NCBI GenBank assembly: GCA_903642235.1
Contig: CAHJWL010000005.1
Coordinates: 186,001-250,000, forward strand
Direction: 5' to 3'
Origin: Acidobacteriaceae bacterium
GTDB lineage: Bacteria; Acidobacteriota; Terriglobia; Terriglobales; Acidobacteriaceae
DNA: 64,000 bases
Shown here: piece by piece, positions 1 to 8,637 of the stretch
Layout: the number at the start of each line of letters is the position of its first letter
How positions within the stretch are numbered: the first letter of the stretch is position 1
Notes under the pieces: model-generated
What the model saw: the letters and a program-made list of their open reading frames with translations, nothing else
The model's database searches: none
Told to the model about the DNA's origin: nothing
Made by a program: the position numbers and the translations under genes

Positions 1-816
1 CTGGCCAAGGCGGATCTTGGGTCCCTGAACAACCGACGCGACTTCGGAGAGCTTGAGAGCGGTTCCGTTCTGCGCCTTTAGAACTGTGTTCCCAATGTCA
101 GTAGTGCTCCGAAAAAGTCCTACTTCGCGAACGTTGATCTGCTGCGAGCCCTGTTCGATAAAGCTGCCGCCGGCGTTGACGTTATTAGCCGCAACCTGTT
201 GTTTAACCTGCGCGACAGAGAGGCCGTATGAGACAAGCTTTGCCGGATCGAGGATGATCTGATACTCACGAGTCGGGCCGCCGAAGCTCGAAACGTCAAC
301 CACTCCGGGTACAGACCGGAAACTCTTCTCGAGTGTCCAATCCTGGAGACTCTTCAACGCCATGGTGTCGTACTTCGGGTTGGAGCTTTCGAGCGTGTAC
401 CAGTAGATCTGTCCGACCGGACTCCAGTCCGTGCCGATCTGTGGCTGCAGATTGGCAGGAAGAGTGACTTGCGAGAGCCGTTCCAGAACCTTCTCGCGAT
501 TCCAGTCGTTCTCACTCTCATCATCAAAGATCATCGTGACGCTCGAGAGACCGGCCAGTGACGTCGACCGGAGATGGGCCATATGCGGTATGCCTGCCAT
601 GGCGATCTCAAGCGGGATGGTGACCTGCTGCTCAACCTCCTCAGCCGCCCGCCCGGGCCACTGCGTGATCACCGTTACATAGTTATTTGCCACATCCGGG
701 TACGCCTCCACTGGAAGATTGTGAAAGGAGATGGCGCCCCAGCCAAAGAGCAGAATGGTCACGACCAGGATGATGAAGCGGTTGTTCAGTGCAAAGTCAA
801 CGATCTGCCGGATCAT
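1..816 (-). CDS. CzcA/CusA-family RND efflux permease (N-terminal part, cut by window edge)
   Basis: Inner-membrane proton-driven permease of a heavy-metal-type RND tripartite pump. Only the first 272 codons are inside the window; the frame is open to base 1. The start ATG overlaps the adaptor gene's TAA by one base (TAATG), so the two are translationally coupled. Residues 1-30 hold the usual cytoplasmic helix and TM1 (FALNNRFIILVVTILLFGWG), followed by the periplasmic porter domain with VEAYPDVANNYVTV and WPGRAAEEVEQQVTIPLE, typical of the CzcA/CusA (HME) branch rather than AcrB. The substrate cannot be read from this part. Confidence 0.92.
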   Translation of the reverse strand, partial: MIRQIVDFALNNRFIILVVTILLFGWGAISFHNLPVEAYPDVANNYVTVITQWPGRAAEEVEQQVTIPLEIAMAGIPHMAHLRSTSLAGLSSVTMIFDDESENDWNREKVLERLSQVTLPANLQPQIGTDWSPVGQIYWYTLESSNPKYDTMALKSLQDWTLEKSFRSVPGVVDVSSFGGPTREYQIILDPAKLVSYGLSVAQVKQQVAANNVNAGGSFIEQGSQQINVREVGLFRSTTDIGNTVLKAQNGTALKLSEVASVVQGPKIRLGQ

Positions 817-2087
817 TACTGCGCCGCCGTGTTCTGCAGCTCCAGCGCGTTCGCGACGACCTGCTGCCCTGGGGCCACGCCCGAGAGGATCTCAACCATG
901 TTGCCGGAAAGCGTCTTGCCCGCCTTCACCTGAACCTGTCGGAAATCCTCCTGACTGCCTGCCGGCTCAAAGACGAACTCACTATCGTGCAGGTGAAGAA
1001 TGGCCGTACCAGGAACCGTCACGACAGACTCTGCACGTGCCTCCAGAAACGTCGCCGCGGCGAACATACCGATGCGCAGCAGACTGTCCGGATTCTGAAC
1101 CTGAATGCGAACCTTCGCGGTCCGTATAGCTGGGTCAAGCACAGCGCCGATATCAGAGATGATGCCGGTACGCACCTTGTCCGGGTAAGCGTTCAGGCGG
1201 ATCTGCACACTCTGCCCCAGGTGGACCTGAGCAAGATCGTTCTCATAAACATCACACAGCACCCAAACGTGGGAGAGATCCGCGATGGTAAAAGAGCCGT
1301 TCGCGCCTGCAAATGTAATACCGGCAGCTCCGGAGGCAGTCGTATTCTGCGCAATGATTACACCGGAGGCCGGCGCAAAGACCTTCACCGTGTCACCGGG
1401 GTGATCCCGATCCACGCCAAGAATATGGAGCTGCTCCAGCGAAGCCTTCAATGCAGCCTGTGCGTCGTCCTCGCCGTTTTGCGCAATCTCAAGCTGACTC
1501 TTGGCGATCGCGCCCTTGTCAAAGAGCAACTGGTCCCGGTTCAGAACTATCTGCGCAAGATGCTCATCGGCCACAGTCTTCAGATACGTTGCGAAGGCTG
1601 TTGAGACATCCGGAGACTGCACCTCCATGATGAGCTGTCCCCGATGAACTACGTCGCCCAGACCGGCGTGGAGTGCCACAACTCGACCGTTTGCAATCGA
1701 CAGCACCGGGACCTCCCGCGACACATCAGGGGCGACACTGCCTGTTACCTCAAGTGTCTTGGTCGCCTGCTGGAGAGCTGCCGCAGCCAGCGCAAAGCTT
1801 GTATTCCCCTGGAGGTGAAGGACACCCCCATTGGTGTTGACGGCCACTATGGCGGGCTGTGCCGGCGGCGCCTCCTGCGCGGCGCGGTTCTCATCCCGTC
1901 TCTTGCAGCCCATCATGAGCGCAACAAGCGCAAGGGAGAAAAGGAACGAGCAGGCTATCCACTGGCGCCTGAAAGGTACGAAGGTCGTGGCGTGCAACGA
2001 GCCGTGCAGTGAAGGTCCGCCAGGAATCTCCTCTCCTTGTAAAACGAAGAGTTTTGTCCAAAAAGCCATAGGTACAGGGTAGTTCAC
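816..2087 (-). CDS. RND efflux periplasmic adaptor subunit (CzcB/CusB type), probable lipoprotein
   Basis: Membrane-fusion protein that links the permease encoded just downstream to an outer-membrane channel. Of the 423 residues, a hydrophobic stretch ending LALVALMMGC at about residue 60 looks like a lipoprotein signal with a lipobox cysteine, so the true start is probably inside the long frame. The GTG at 2087 and the ATG at 2069 are the visible candidates and neither has a good ribosome site. After it come the lipoyl/barrel segments (VVALHAGLGDVVHRGQLIMEVQSPD; TASGAAGITFAGANGSF) and a C-terminal membrane-proximal domain. It is divergent from the two-component genes at 2.2-4.3 kb, which may control it (inference). 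Confidence 0.88.
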   Translation of the reverse strand: MNYPVPMAFWTKLFVLQGEEIPGGPSLHGSLHATTFVPFRRQWIACSFLFSLALVALMMGCKRRDENRAAQEAPPAQPAIVAVNTNGGVLHLQGNTSFALAAAALQQATKTLEVTGSVAPDVSREVPVLSIANGRVVALHAGLGDVVHRGQLIMEVQSPDVSTAFATYLKTVADEHLAQIVLNRDQLLFDKGAIAKSQLEIAQNGEDDAQAALKASLEQLHILGVDRDHPGDTVKVFAPASGVIIAQNTTASGAAGITFAGANGSFTIADLSHVWVLCDVYENDLAQVHLGQSVQIRLNAYPDKVRTGIISDIGAVLDPAIRTAKVRIQVQNPDSLLRIGMFAAATFLEARAESVVTVPGTAILHLHDSEFVFEPAGSQEDFRQVQVKAGKTLSGNMVEILSGVAPGQQVVANALELQNTAAQ

Positions 2088-2193
2088 ACGCAGCCTGGGC
2101 AGGAAATCGGCAAGTATATCTTTCGATTGCAGAATGTTGATCTTTCAGCCCAGCTCCGCCTTCGCTGCTCTACCCGCCATACTGGAAAGGGAC

Positions 2194-3588
2194 ATGGACA
2201 TGCCGCCTCTTCTCAGACGCCGATGGGCCATCTTTACAGCAGGCGTCATCCTGCTTGCACTTATCGCGTGGGCCGATCTGCACCTGAACGATGCAGTCCC
2301 GCTCGCCCTTCTTTACATCGTGCCTATCGTTCTTCTAAGCACTGTGTTAAACCGTTCGCAGGTGGGCCTGCTTGGCATTCTATGTGCACTTGTGGCGGAG
2401 TTTGCAGACGAGTACCCGTGGAACGTAGAGCAGGGGATTCCGCGCGACATTCTCTATCTGCTTGCGTATGAGTCAGTCGGCTTCTACGTCACCGAGTTTG
2501 TTTCGCGACGCCGTGCGGAACGACTTCATGTCATGGCACTTGAAACAGAGATGGCGGCTCGTCGCGGTGCGGAGGAGCAGCTTCGTCTGGTTCTAGCGAC
2601 ATCCTCTCTCGCCATCGTGACCTCCGATGCCGATGGAACCATCCTCGACGCCAACAGCTCCGCCGAAGACTTATTCTTTGGGGAGTCTCTGCTTCGTGGA
2701 CCGCTGGTCGGCCGATCCATGACGGAGTTCATCCCTTCGCTTGCAAGGGTGCAGATCCAGAGAGAAGGCTGGCAGCAGATGAAGACCATGATGCAGTGTC
2801 AGGGTTTCCGCTCTGGCAGGCAGCCCTTTCTGGCAGATGTCTGGTTCTCTTCCTACAAGACCTCACATGGCGGCCGGCTTACGTCCATGATCGTTGATAC
2901 ATCCGCCGAGCTGCGGGACCGGGAAGAAGGAAATCTCGAACAGGTTCTGGCAGGCTCCAGACTCGCCGTCGGTGCTCTGGCGCATGAGATCCGGAATATC
3001 TGCGCGGCCATCGCAGTCGTGCAAACCAATCTGCTTGCCAAGTCTCCGCATCTGCTGGAGTCCGAAGATTTCCTTGCGCTGCAAAAGCTCACATTGACCT
3101 TGGGAAACATGTCTTCCGTTGAGCTCTCCCGAGTGAAACGACAGTCTGCCTCTCTGGACCTGCAACCCTTCTTTCGCGATCTCTACATCATCATTTCTGC
3201 TTCGTTGCGCGATGCGGCGGTCGATCTCAGATGGAACGTTCCTGACAACCTCACGTCTGTGTGGGCGGATGCGCAAAGTCTGCTGCAGGTGATTCTCAAT
3301 CTGATCCGAAACGCCGAGACAGCTCTCGCGCGAACTGTGCAGCCCTACGTTGACCTCACCGCAAAGCAGAGCGCCCAGGGAGTGGAGATCTGCGTGAGCG
3401 ATAACGGACCTGGAGTGACTCAGCCTGAGCAGCTCTTCAATCCGTTCTGCACAAATCTCGGCAAGGGCGGCTTTGGCTTGTACCTGTCCAAAGCGATGAT
3501 GCTGAGCTTCCAGGGCGATCTTCGTTATGTGCCAACCTCTGCGGGCGCTGCCTTCGTTCTCGATCTTGTGGTTGCAGAAGCGCCATGA
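2194..3588 (+). CDS. PAS-domain sensor histidine kinase, membrane bound
   Basis: Sensor kinase of a two-component system. The first 100 residues contain three to four membrane helices, followed by a short coiled stretch (RRAERLHVMALETEMAARRG), a PAS domain (VTSDADGTILDANSSAEDLFF), the phospho-acceptor H-box ALAHEIRN with His near residue 264, the N-box NLIRNAETAL, and the ATP-binding G boxes DNGPGV (about residue 403) and GKGGFGLYLSK. I chose ATG 2194 because AAAGG precedes it. ATG 2200 is equally possible, and the frame stays open up to 2134. The stop overlaps the response-regulator ATG (ATGA), so the two are cotranslated. Confidence 0.9.
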   Translation: MDMPPLLRRRWAIFTAGVILLALIAWADLHLNDAVPLALLYIVPIVLLSTVLNRSQVGLLGILCALVAEFADEYPWNVEQGIPRDILYLLAYESVGFYVTEFVSRRRAERLHVMALETEMAARRGAEEQLRLVLATSSLAIVTSDADGTILDANSSAEDLFFGESLLRGPLVGRSMTEFIPSLARVQIQREGWQQMKTMMQCQGFRSGRQPFLADVWFSSYKTSHGGRLTSMIVDTSAELRDREEGNLEQVLAGSRLAVGALAHEIRNICAAIAVVQTNLLAKSPHLLESEDFLALQKLTLTLGNMSSVELSRVKRQSASLDLQPFFRDLYIIISASLRDAAVDLRWNVPDNLTSVWADAQSLLQVILNLIRNAETALARTVQPYVDLTAKQSAQGVEICVSDNGPGVTQPEQLFNPFCTNLGKGGFGLYLSKAMMLSFQGDLRYVPTSAGAAFVLDLVVAEAP

Positions 3589-4277
3589 AGCAGGCCGGGG
3601 AGACCAATACTGTGCGGATCGTCCTTGTAGACGATCACACGCTGTTTCGCGAGAGTCTGCATCGCCTGCTAAGCGCTGAGGCAGGACTTGAGGTGGTCGG
3701 TGAGTTCTCCTCGGCCTCTGACCTCGTTCATGCAGTTAGGACCGGCTTACGCTTCGAGGTCGCTCTGATTGACTTCGATCTGTCCGCACCCGGAATAAAG
3801 AGAGAGACCGGGCTGGATCTTTTGCGTGAGCTTGCCACTCTCTACCCGGACGCAAGAACTCTGTTAGTAACGGCCGGGATGACGAATGCTGAATCCGAAC
3901 GAGCAATCCGTCACTACAAGGCAGGTTTATTTCTCAAGACCGAGCCGATCGCGGAGCTCATTCTTGCCATTCAGAGAACCTCTCGCGGAGAGCAGTGGAT
4001 CTCCTCCGCCGTCGCCCTTTCGCTTCTGGCAACAAACGATGCGCCACGTCCCGAACAAGTGGACCTGGCGGACCTGAACACCCGCGAGCAGGCTGTGTTG
4101 CGCGGTGTGCTCGAGGGGCTCAGCAATAAAGAGATCGGACACAGGCTTGATGTCAGCGAGAGCCTTGTGAAAGCAATTCTGCAGCGGCTCTTCGAACGCA
4201 CGGGTGTTCGAACCCGTTCACAGCTGGTGCGCATCGCCATCGAGCGGCAGATTGTATTCGGCTCTCACACCGGCTGA
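3585..4277 (+). CDS. NarL/FixJ-family response regulator with LuxR-type HTH
   Basis: DNA-binding partner of the kinase directly upstream, overlapping it by four bases. The receiver domain shows the acidic pair D16-D17, the likely phosphorylated D64 (LIDFD) and the conserved K119 (LFLKTEP). The output domain (about residues 165-225) is a LuxR HTH: LNTREQAVLRGVLEGLSNKEIG then VSESLVKAILQRLF. The target is unknown. The closest candidate is the divergent RND metal pump upstream (inference from position only). Confidence 0.93.
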   Translation: MKQAGETNTVRIVLVDDHTLFRESLHRLLSAEAGLEVVGEFSSASDLVHAVRTGLRFEVALIDFDLSAPGIKRETGLDLLRELATLYPDARTLLVTAGMTNAESERAIRHYKAGLFLKTEPIAELILAIQRTSRGEQWISSAVALSLLATNDAPRPEQVDLADLNTREQAVLRGVLEGLSNKEIGHRLDVSESLVKAILQRLFERTGVRTRSQLVRIAIERQIVFGSHTG

Positions 4278-4285
4278 AATCGCTC

Positions 4286-6559
4286 TTACTTGCCGGCCGA
4301 CTCCAGAAGAGCCGCGGCATTGTTTAGTGCTGCGTTGAGCGCTTGGATCTGCGCCTCGGTTCGCGCGGCATCCCCAGCCTCTATGCCCTCCGTCACGCCC
4401 GGTATGACCATCGCAGCATAGCCGGTGAACTCACCCGGAGCATAAATGGTGTGCTTATACCAGGAGCGCTGCGGCAGACCTGCGGGGTTGAGCAGGGCGG
4501 TTTCGGCGGCACGCAGCAGGCTATTCAGTCTGGCCGCCCCGCCCGGCTTGGCCTGTGCTTCCATCTGCCGTGCATGCATGCTGACGCCGGCAGCAGAAAA
4601 GCGTTTTGCCGCTGCCTCGCTTGGGCCGAAGTCGAGCTTCAATGCATGGCTTTCTGCCTCCCGTTTCGCGCCCTGCACGTACGACAGGATCTCCGCACCG
4701 TAGCTCGCGTCGTCATAGGGCAGCACGTCAGCATCAGCCATGTGCAGAATCTCAAGACCGAAGACGCGCGCCTGCTGCTGCTCATAGACAAACGTGGGAT
4801 CGGCGTTCTTCACAAACCAGGCATAATTGTCAAAAGCCGAATGGTAGACGCCGTAAGGGCCATCCGAGCCAATGTCAGTTGCGGGCACACCCAGGTGCTG
4901 AATAAATGGCGTGTAGTCAGAACCAGAGCCGAGATCCCCGACGCGTACCGCTTGGGTTGCGTGCGTCGAATCAGACGCAGCACTAAAGGGGCTCTCCGAT
5001 CGCCGTCGTCGTGGGGTCTCCACCTGGGATTTCTGCCATTGGTCGAAAACTGTGCCGCCCTTCGGGCTCGGCACGGCACGCGTTACGTCCCGAATAAATT
5101 CTTTGAGTGAGGGCACCGCCGATGCATTGAAGTCGCTCCCGGAGACAGCCACGTCCGTGTTGAAGTAGGCAACTGCCTTCCCGAGCTGAACGGCGTGCTG
5201 TTCCGCCCACTCGGTTGAGCCGATCAGACCTTCCTCTTCGGCATCCCATGACCCGAGCAGAATGCTGCGTTTTGGCTTCCATCCCTGCTTCAGCAACTCG
5301 CCCAGGCCATGTGCCGTCTCAAGCATTGCTGCGGTCCCGGAGTTCGGATCTACCGCGCCGAAGACCCACGCGTCCCGATGATTGCCGGCAACAACCCAGT
5401 TATCCTTCTCCGCTGCGTCCGCACCGGGAATCATGCCGATGACATCCCAGATCGTCCGCAGCTGGGTATCCTGTACCAAAGCCATGTGGGCCGTCACGCC
5501 GGAGCCGCCCAGGTGGTACGCAAAGGGGAGGCCGCCCTGCCACTCATGTGGCACCGCGGGCCCCGAAAGCGCGCGTAGGATGGGGCTCGCGTCGCCGTAC
5601 GAAAGCGGATTCACCGGAATTGACGGCTGATCGCCGCCCGGCAGCTGCCGCGTCTGCGCCTCTGTCAATCGTTTGGTATCGGGCAGATCCGGCGTTGACG
5701 CGATGCCCGGTGTCTCAGGATCGCCCGGATAGAGGGGCAGGAACTGCGTAGACCCTCGCTGGACGGCACTCTCGGGTCGCATGGGCCCCGCCGGGTAGAT
5801 GTCCCCACGATCGTACCCGTCGTCCGCAGGGTCGGAGTAGATCAGCACGCCCGCGGCACCGTGCTGTTGCGCGATGTAGACCTTGACCCCTCGAAAGTTG
5901 CCGCCATACCGAACCAGAACAATCTTGCCCTTTACCGAGACACCCAATTTCGCAAGCTCGTCGAAGTCTTCGCGTGTGCCATAGTTGGCGTATACGACTT
6001 CGCCTGTGACGTCGCCCGAGGGACTGGAGCCATTGAAGGCCGGTAGAATCTTGGGACTGTCCTCGAAGGGATCGCCGCCGTGGTCTGAGGCGTCGACGTG
6101 CTCGGCTGACGGTCCGGACATAAGCCGATGATGCTGCCCATCGAACGCTTCAATCTTGATGCTGACCGGCTTGTTGAGTAGAACCCTGTAGGGAACGATC
6201 TCCGTTTGCATGCCGGCCGCTTTAAACTTTTCCGCTACATACTGCGCCGTCTTGTAGTCCTCAGGGGAGCTCGCCCAGTGCGGCTCCGCGGTAAGAATCT
6301 TCAGGTGCTGTCCGGCGAGTTGCGCATCGGGAACCTTCAGGAAATCTGCATCCCACTTCAGCTGGGTCGCAGAATCGTGGAAGCCGAAGATCGGTCTCGG
6401 CGCGACGGTCTCGGTCGGCGTTTGGGAGATACCCTGGACAGGCAAAGCCAGAAGGCAGGCAACGGCGGCAAGGCGGGCATTCTGCAAGACGCGGATCTCC
6501 AGGGACACATGGGTGAAGGAGCAGTTCAAGGTGACCGAACGATGGCCGTTCAAGGACAT
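4286..6559 (-). CDS. M28-family metallopeptidase, glutamate carboxypeptidase II-like, exported
   Basis: Secreted zinc aminopeptidase/carboxypeptidase with the glutamate carboxypeptidase II (PSMA) layout: an N-terminal export signal (ARLAAVACLLALPVQGISQ), a protease-associated domain (GVSVKGKIVLVRYGG, AAGVLIYSDPADDG), the M28 catalytic core and a C-terminal transferrin-receptor-like dimerisation domain. The di-zinc ligands and catalytic Glu are visible in order: HRDAWVFGAVDPNSGTA, WDAEEEGLIGSTEW, NTDVAVSGSDF and HSAFDNYAWF. The 757 residues match the family's size. The stop is nine bases from the convergent regulator gene. No Shine-Dalgarno supports the ATG at 6559; a GTG at 6508 would place the signal peptide closer to the N-terminus. 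Confidence 0.9.
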   Translation of the reverse strand: MSLNGHRSVTLNCSFTHVSLEIRVLQNARLAAVACLLALPVQGISQTPTETVAPRPIFGFHDSATQLKWDADFLKVPDAQLAGQHLKILTAEPHWASSPEDYKTAQYVAEKFKAAGMQTEIVPYRVLLNKPVSIKIEAFDGQHHRLMSGPSAEHVDASDHGGDPFEDSPKILPAFNGSSPSGDVTGEVVYANYGTREDFDELAKLGVSVKGKIVLVRYGGNFRGVKVYIAQQHGAAGVLIYSDPADDGYDRGDIYPAGPMRPESAVQRGSTQFLPLYPGDPETPGIASTPDLPDTKRLTEAQTRQLPGGDQPSIPVNPLSYGDASPILRALSGPAVPHEWQGGLPFAYHLGGSGVTAHMALVQDTQLRTIWDVIGMIPGADAAEKDNWVVAGNHRDAWVFGAVDPNSGTAAMLETAHGLGELLKQGWKPKRSILLGSWDAEEEGLIGSTEWAEQHAVQLGKAVAYFNTDVAVSGSDFNASAVPSLKEFIRDVTRAVPSPKGGTVFDQWQKSQVETPRRRRSESPFSAASDSTHATQAVRVGDLGSGSDYTPFIQHLGVPATDIGSDGPYGVYHSAFDNYAWFVKNADPTFVYEQQQARVFGLEILHMADADVLPYDDASYGAEILSYVQGAKREAESHALKLDFGPSEAAAKRFSAAGVSMHARQMEAQAKPGGAARLNSLLRAAETALLNPAGLPQRSWYKHTIYAPGEFTGYAAMVIPGVTEGIEAGDAARTEAQIQALNAALNNAAALLESAGK

Positions 6560-6583
6560 TCAATCAAGTGCAAAGCATGATGT

Positions 6584-6988
6584 CTAAACGGCCGCGGGCA
6601 CCGGTTCTCCACAGAATTTGCAACGGGTTGCGAGAAGAGGAATGTCCCCAAGGCACTGTGGGCAGGGCTTCGTCGTACTCGGCGCGGGACCGCGCAGGCG
6701 AAGCAGAAGCGCATTGGTGGGGAGAACGATGGCGAAGTAAACAGTGCTGGCAATGAGGATGAAGGCAATCGCCGCATTCAAGAAGTTTCCGTACTTGATA
6801 ACGCCGCCATGAAGGCTCAGGGTAAGGGCAGAGAAATCTGGCTTGCCCACAATTGCGGCGATCAGCGGATTGATGATGTCCCCGACCAGGGAGTTCACAA
6901 TTCCGGTGAAGGCGGCTCCGATGATGACGGCGACGGCAAGTTCAACCACATTGCCCCGCAGGATGAAGTCGCGAAATCCCTTTAACAT
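6584..6988 (-). CDS. mscL: Large-conductance mechanosensitive channel MscL with C-terminal zinc-ribbon tail
   Basis: Turgor-release channel of the inner membrane. MLKGFRDFILRGNVVELAVAV is the standard MscL N-terminus with TM1 (VIIGAAFTGIVNSLVGDIINP), and TM2 is AAIAFILIASTVYFAIVLP, so I start at 6988 rather than at an upstream in-frame ATG at 7033. The unusual part is the last 25 residues: instead of the charged helical bundle there is CPQC-(12)-CKFC, a four-cysteine zinc-ribbon pattern. Total length is 134 residues, near the family norm. It follows the M28 peptidase start with no shared strand logic beyond direction. Confidence 0.95.
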   Translation of the reverse strand: MLKGFRDFILRGNVVELAVAVIIGAAFTGIVNSLVGDIINPLIAAIVGKPDFSALTLSLHGGVIKYGNFLNAAIAFILIASTVYFAIVLPTNALLLRLRGPAPSTTKPCPQCLGDIPLLATRCKFCGEPVPAAV

Positions 6989-7073
6989 GCAAGCACCTGA
7001 GAAGAAGTTTTGAATGTTGGGGAAGTCTACCACCGCCGAGGAAACAAGTCCGGAAGACGTGCCGCTGAAGCTC

Positions 7074-7385
7074 CTAATGCGTTCCTGAAAGCCAAGCCGC
7101 GTAGGGATACAACCAGAAAAACGCGATCATGCTGAGCACCATCAGGTCGGCGTACACGCACAGCACAACGCCACCGTGATACCAGCTCCAGGTCTTGCGC
7201 ATATTGCGTGCCGTATCGATCGTGCCGGCTGCCGCCAGAAAGAAGGGGAGAAACAGGAAAGGATTAGCACGGTTTGCTGGGAAATCCGCCATAAGCAGTG
7301 AGAGCCCAAAGCTGAGGCCAACCAGCAGGCAAGCGCGAAGCAGAGAGGGGCGGCGCGGGTTGAAGAAGTCGGCAATCACCTCCAT
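7074..7385 (-). CDS. Small membrane protein of unknown function
   Basis: A 103-residue protein with three hydrophobic spans: ACLLVGLSFGLSLLMADF, PFLFLPFFLAAAGTI and VLCVYADLMVLSMIAFFWLYP. I do not recognise a family. It lies 85 bases upstream of mscL on the same strand and could be its cotranscribed neighbour. The start ATG at 7385 is the only one that includes the first helix. Nothing convincing is seen in the 193 bases between it and the nucleoside hydrolase gene. Confidence 0.65.
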   Translation of the reverse strand: MEVIADFFNPRRPSLLRACLLVGLSFGLSLLMADFPANRANPFLFLPFFLAAAGTIDTARNMRKTWSWYHGGVVLCVYADLMVLSMIAFFWLYPYAAWLSGTH

Positions 7386-7578
7386 TCAGCATAGGCCAGA
7401 GGCCGGTTCGGGTCTTCCTTGCGGACTCGGCGGTCTGCAGTCCATGAAGCTGCGGCGCAAATCATTTTGATGAGCCCTCGTGGCAACCGCTTGAGAGCCC
7501 AGGTGCTCCGGGAGTGAGGCCAGTTGACCGCGGCCCTGCTGTACCCTTCCACGTCAGACCTCCAACTGAGGCGAACTC

Positions 7579-8637
7579 TCACGGGCCAGGCGGAATCAGG
7601 GCTTTCCTGCGGTCCGGCCCCATCTGCCCTAAGAGCCGAGTCATGTACAGATCGAAGAAGCTGTCAGAGTCGGAGCGCAGGCAGACGGAGACATTCGGTT
7701 TCCCCGTCTGCTCGCGTGTATATCCTCGTTCATCAACGGTCAGCCGCATAGGTTTTACCGGACAGATGGATGGATCAAGTGCAAAGGCTACCGCCACCGC
7801 GTCAAACATGGTGGGCGTCGTTAGCTCCGTCGTACGCGACCACTGGTGATAGAGCAGGGTCAGCGCGTCGGTCAGCGGGGAGCCTGCGGTGAACAAAAGG
7901 CGGCGCTTGGTCTCGTCGAGCGGAATCTGCGTCGAGTCAAGCGGCATCACGAACAAAGGCACACCCGCCTCAAAGACCTTGCGAGCAGCCTCAGGATCCA
8001 TGGCGATGTTGTATTCGGCATCTGCCCCATGATCGGCCACATACCCCAGGTCTCCATAGCCACGATGGACCGAGCCGCCCATGAGAACGATCGCGTGTAG
8101 CTGATGAAAGGTGGCCGGATCCCGATCGAGAGCGGCAGCTACCGTGGTCAGAGGAGCTACGGCAATCAGTGTAAGCGCGTCCGGATGCGCCCGGATGCTC
8201 GACAGCAGCAACTCTACGGCATCCGGGTAAGAGCGGACGGGCTGGCGGCTTGCCCAGTGTGCCTGTGAGAACACGCCTTCGCCAGCATGGTGCTTCACCG
8301 GCCCGATCGCGACTGGAATCTCCGCATGGCCGGTCTCGAAGAGCAAACGATCCAGCAGACGCGCCCGCAGCGAGGTGTCGCCCCAGGAAGCGGTGATACC
8401 AACGATCTTCAACTCGGGGCTGGACAGCGCAAGACCGAGCGCCAGCGCATCGTCTATGTCATCGCCGATGTCCGTGTCGAAGAGAATCAACTTCTGCGCG
8501 GCTGGAGCGGCTGCTCCCTGCATCGCAGACATTTGGCCTCGAGCCGTTGAAACGGTCGTCACAAGGGCAGCCAGGACGGAGAGAGCAGCGAAGCGTTGGT
8601 ACTGTGACGGACGCCTCGTCTTGGACGCGTATTTCAC
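7579..8637 (-). CDS. Inosine-uridine-type nucleoside hydrolase, exported
   Basis: Hydrolyses the N-glycosidic bond of ribonucleosides. The calcium- and ribose-binding signature DTDIGDDIDDA lies at residues 54-64, and the second substrate motif is NIAMDPEAARKVF. The first 35 residues are an export signal (RFAALSVLAALVTTVSTARG), so the enzyme probably acts in the periplasm on scavenged nucleosides. The GTG start at 8637 overlaps the mtnA stop (GTGA), so it is translated with mtnA. Pairing with methylthioribose-phosphate isomerase hints at nucleoside or methylthioadenosine salvage, but the export signal argues against a direct shared pathway. Confidence 0.9.
   Translation of the reverse strand: MKYASKTRRPSQYQRFAALSVLAALVTTVSTARGQMSAMQGAAAPAAQKLILFDTDIGDDIDDALALGLALSSPELKIVGITASWGDTSLRARLLDRLLFETGHAEIPVAIGPVKHHAGEGVFSQAHWASRQPVRSYPDAVELLLSSIRAHPDALTLIAVAPLTTVAAALDRDPATFHQLHAIVLMGGSVHRGYGDLGYVADHGADAEYNIAMDPEAARKVFEAGVPLFVMPLDSTQIPLDETKRRLLFTAGSPLTDALTLLYHQWSRTTELTTPTMFDAVAVAFALDPSICPVKPMRLTVDERGYTREQTGKPNVSVCLRSDSDSFFDLYMTRLLGQMGPDRRKALIPPGP

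Noticed and set aside
7376-7582. Short basic frame between the small membrane protein and nucleoside hydrolase genes
   Set aside because: Arg/Trp/Ser-rich, no ribosome site, overlaps real genes at both ends.
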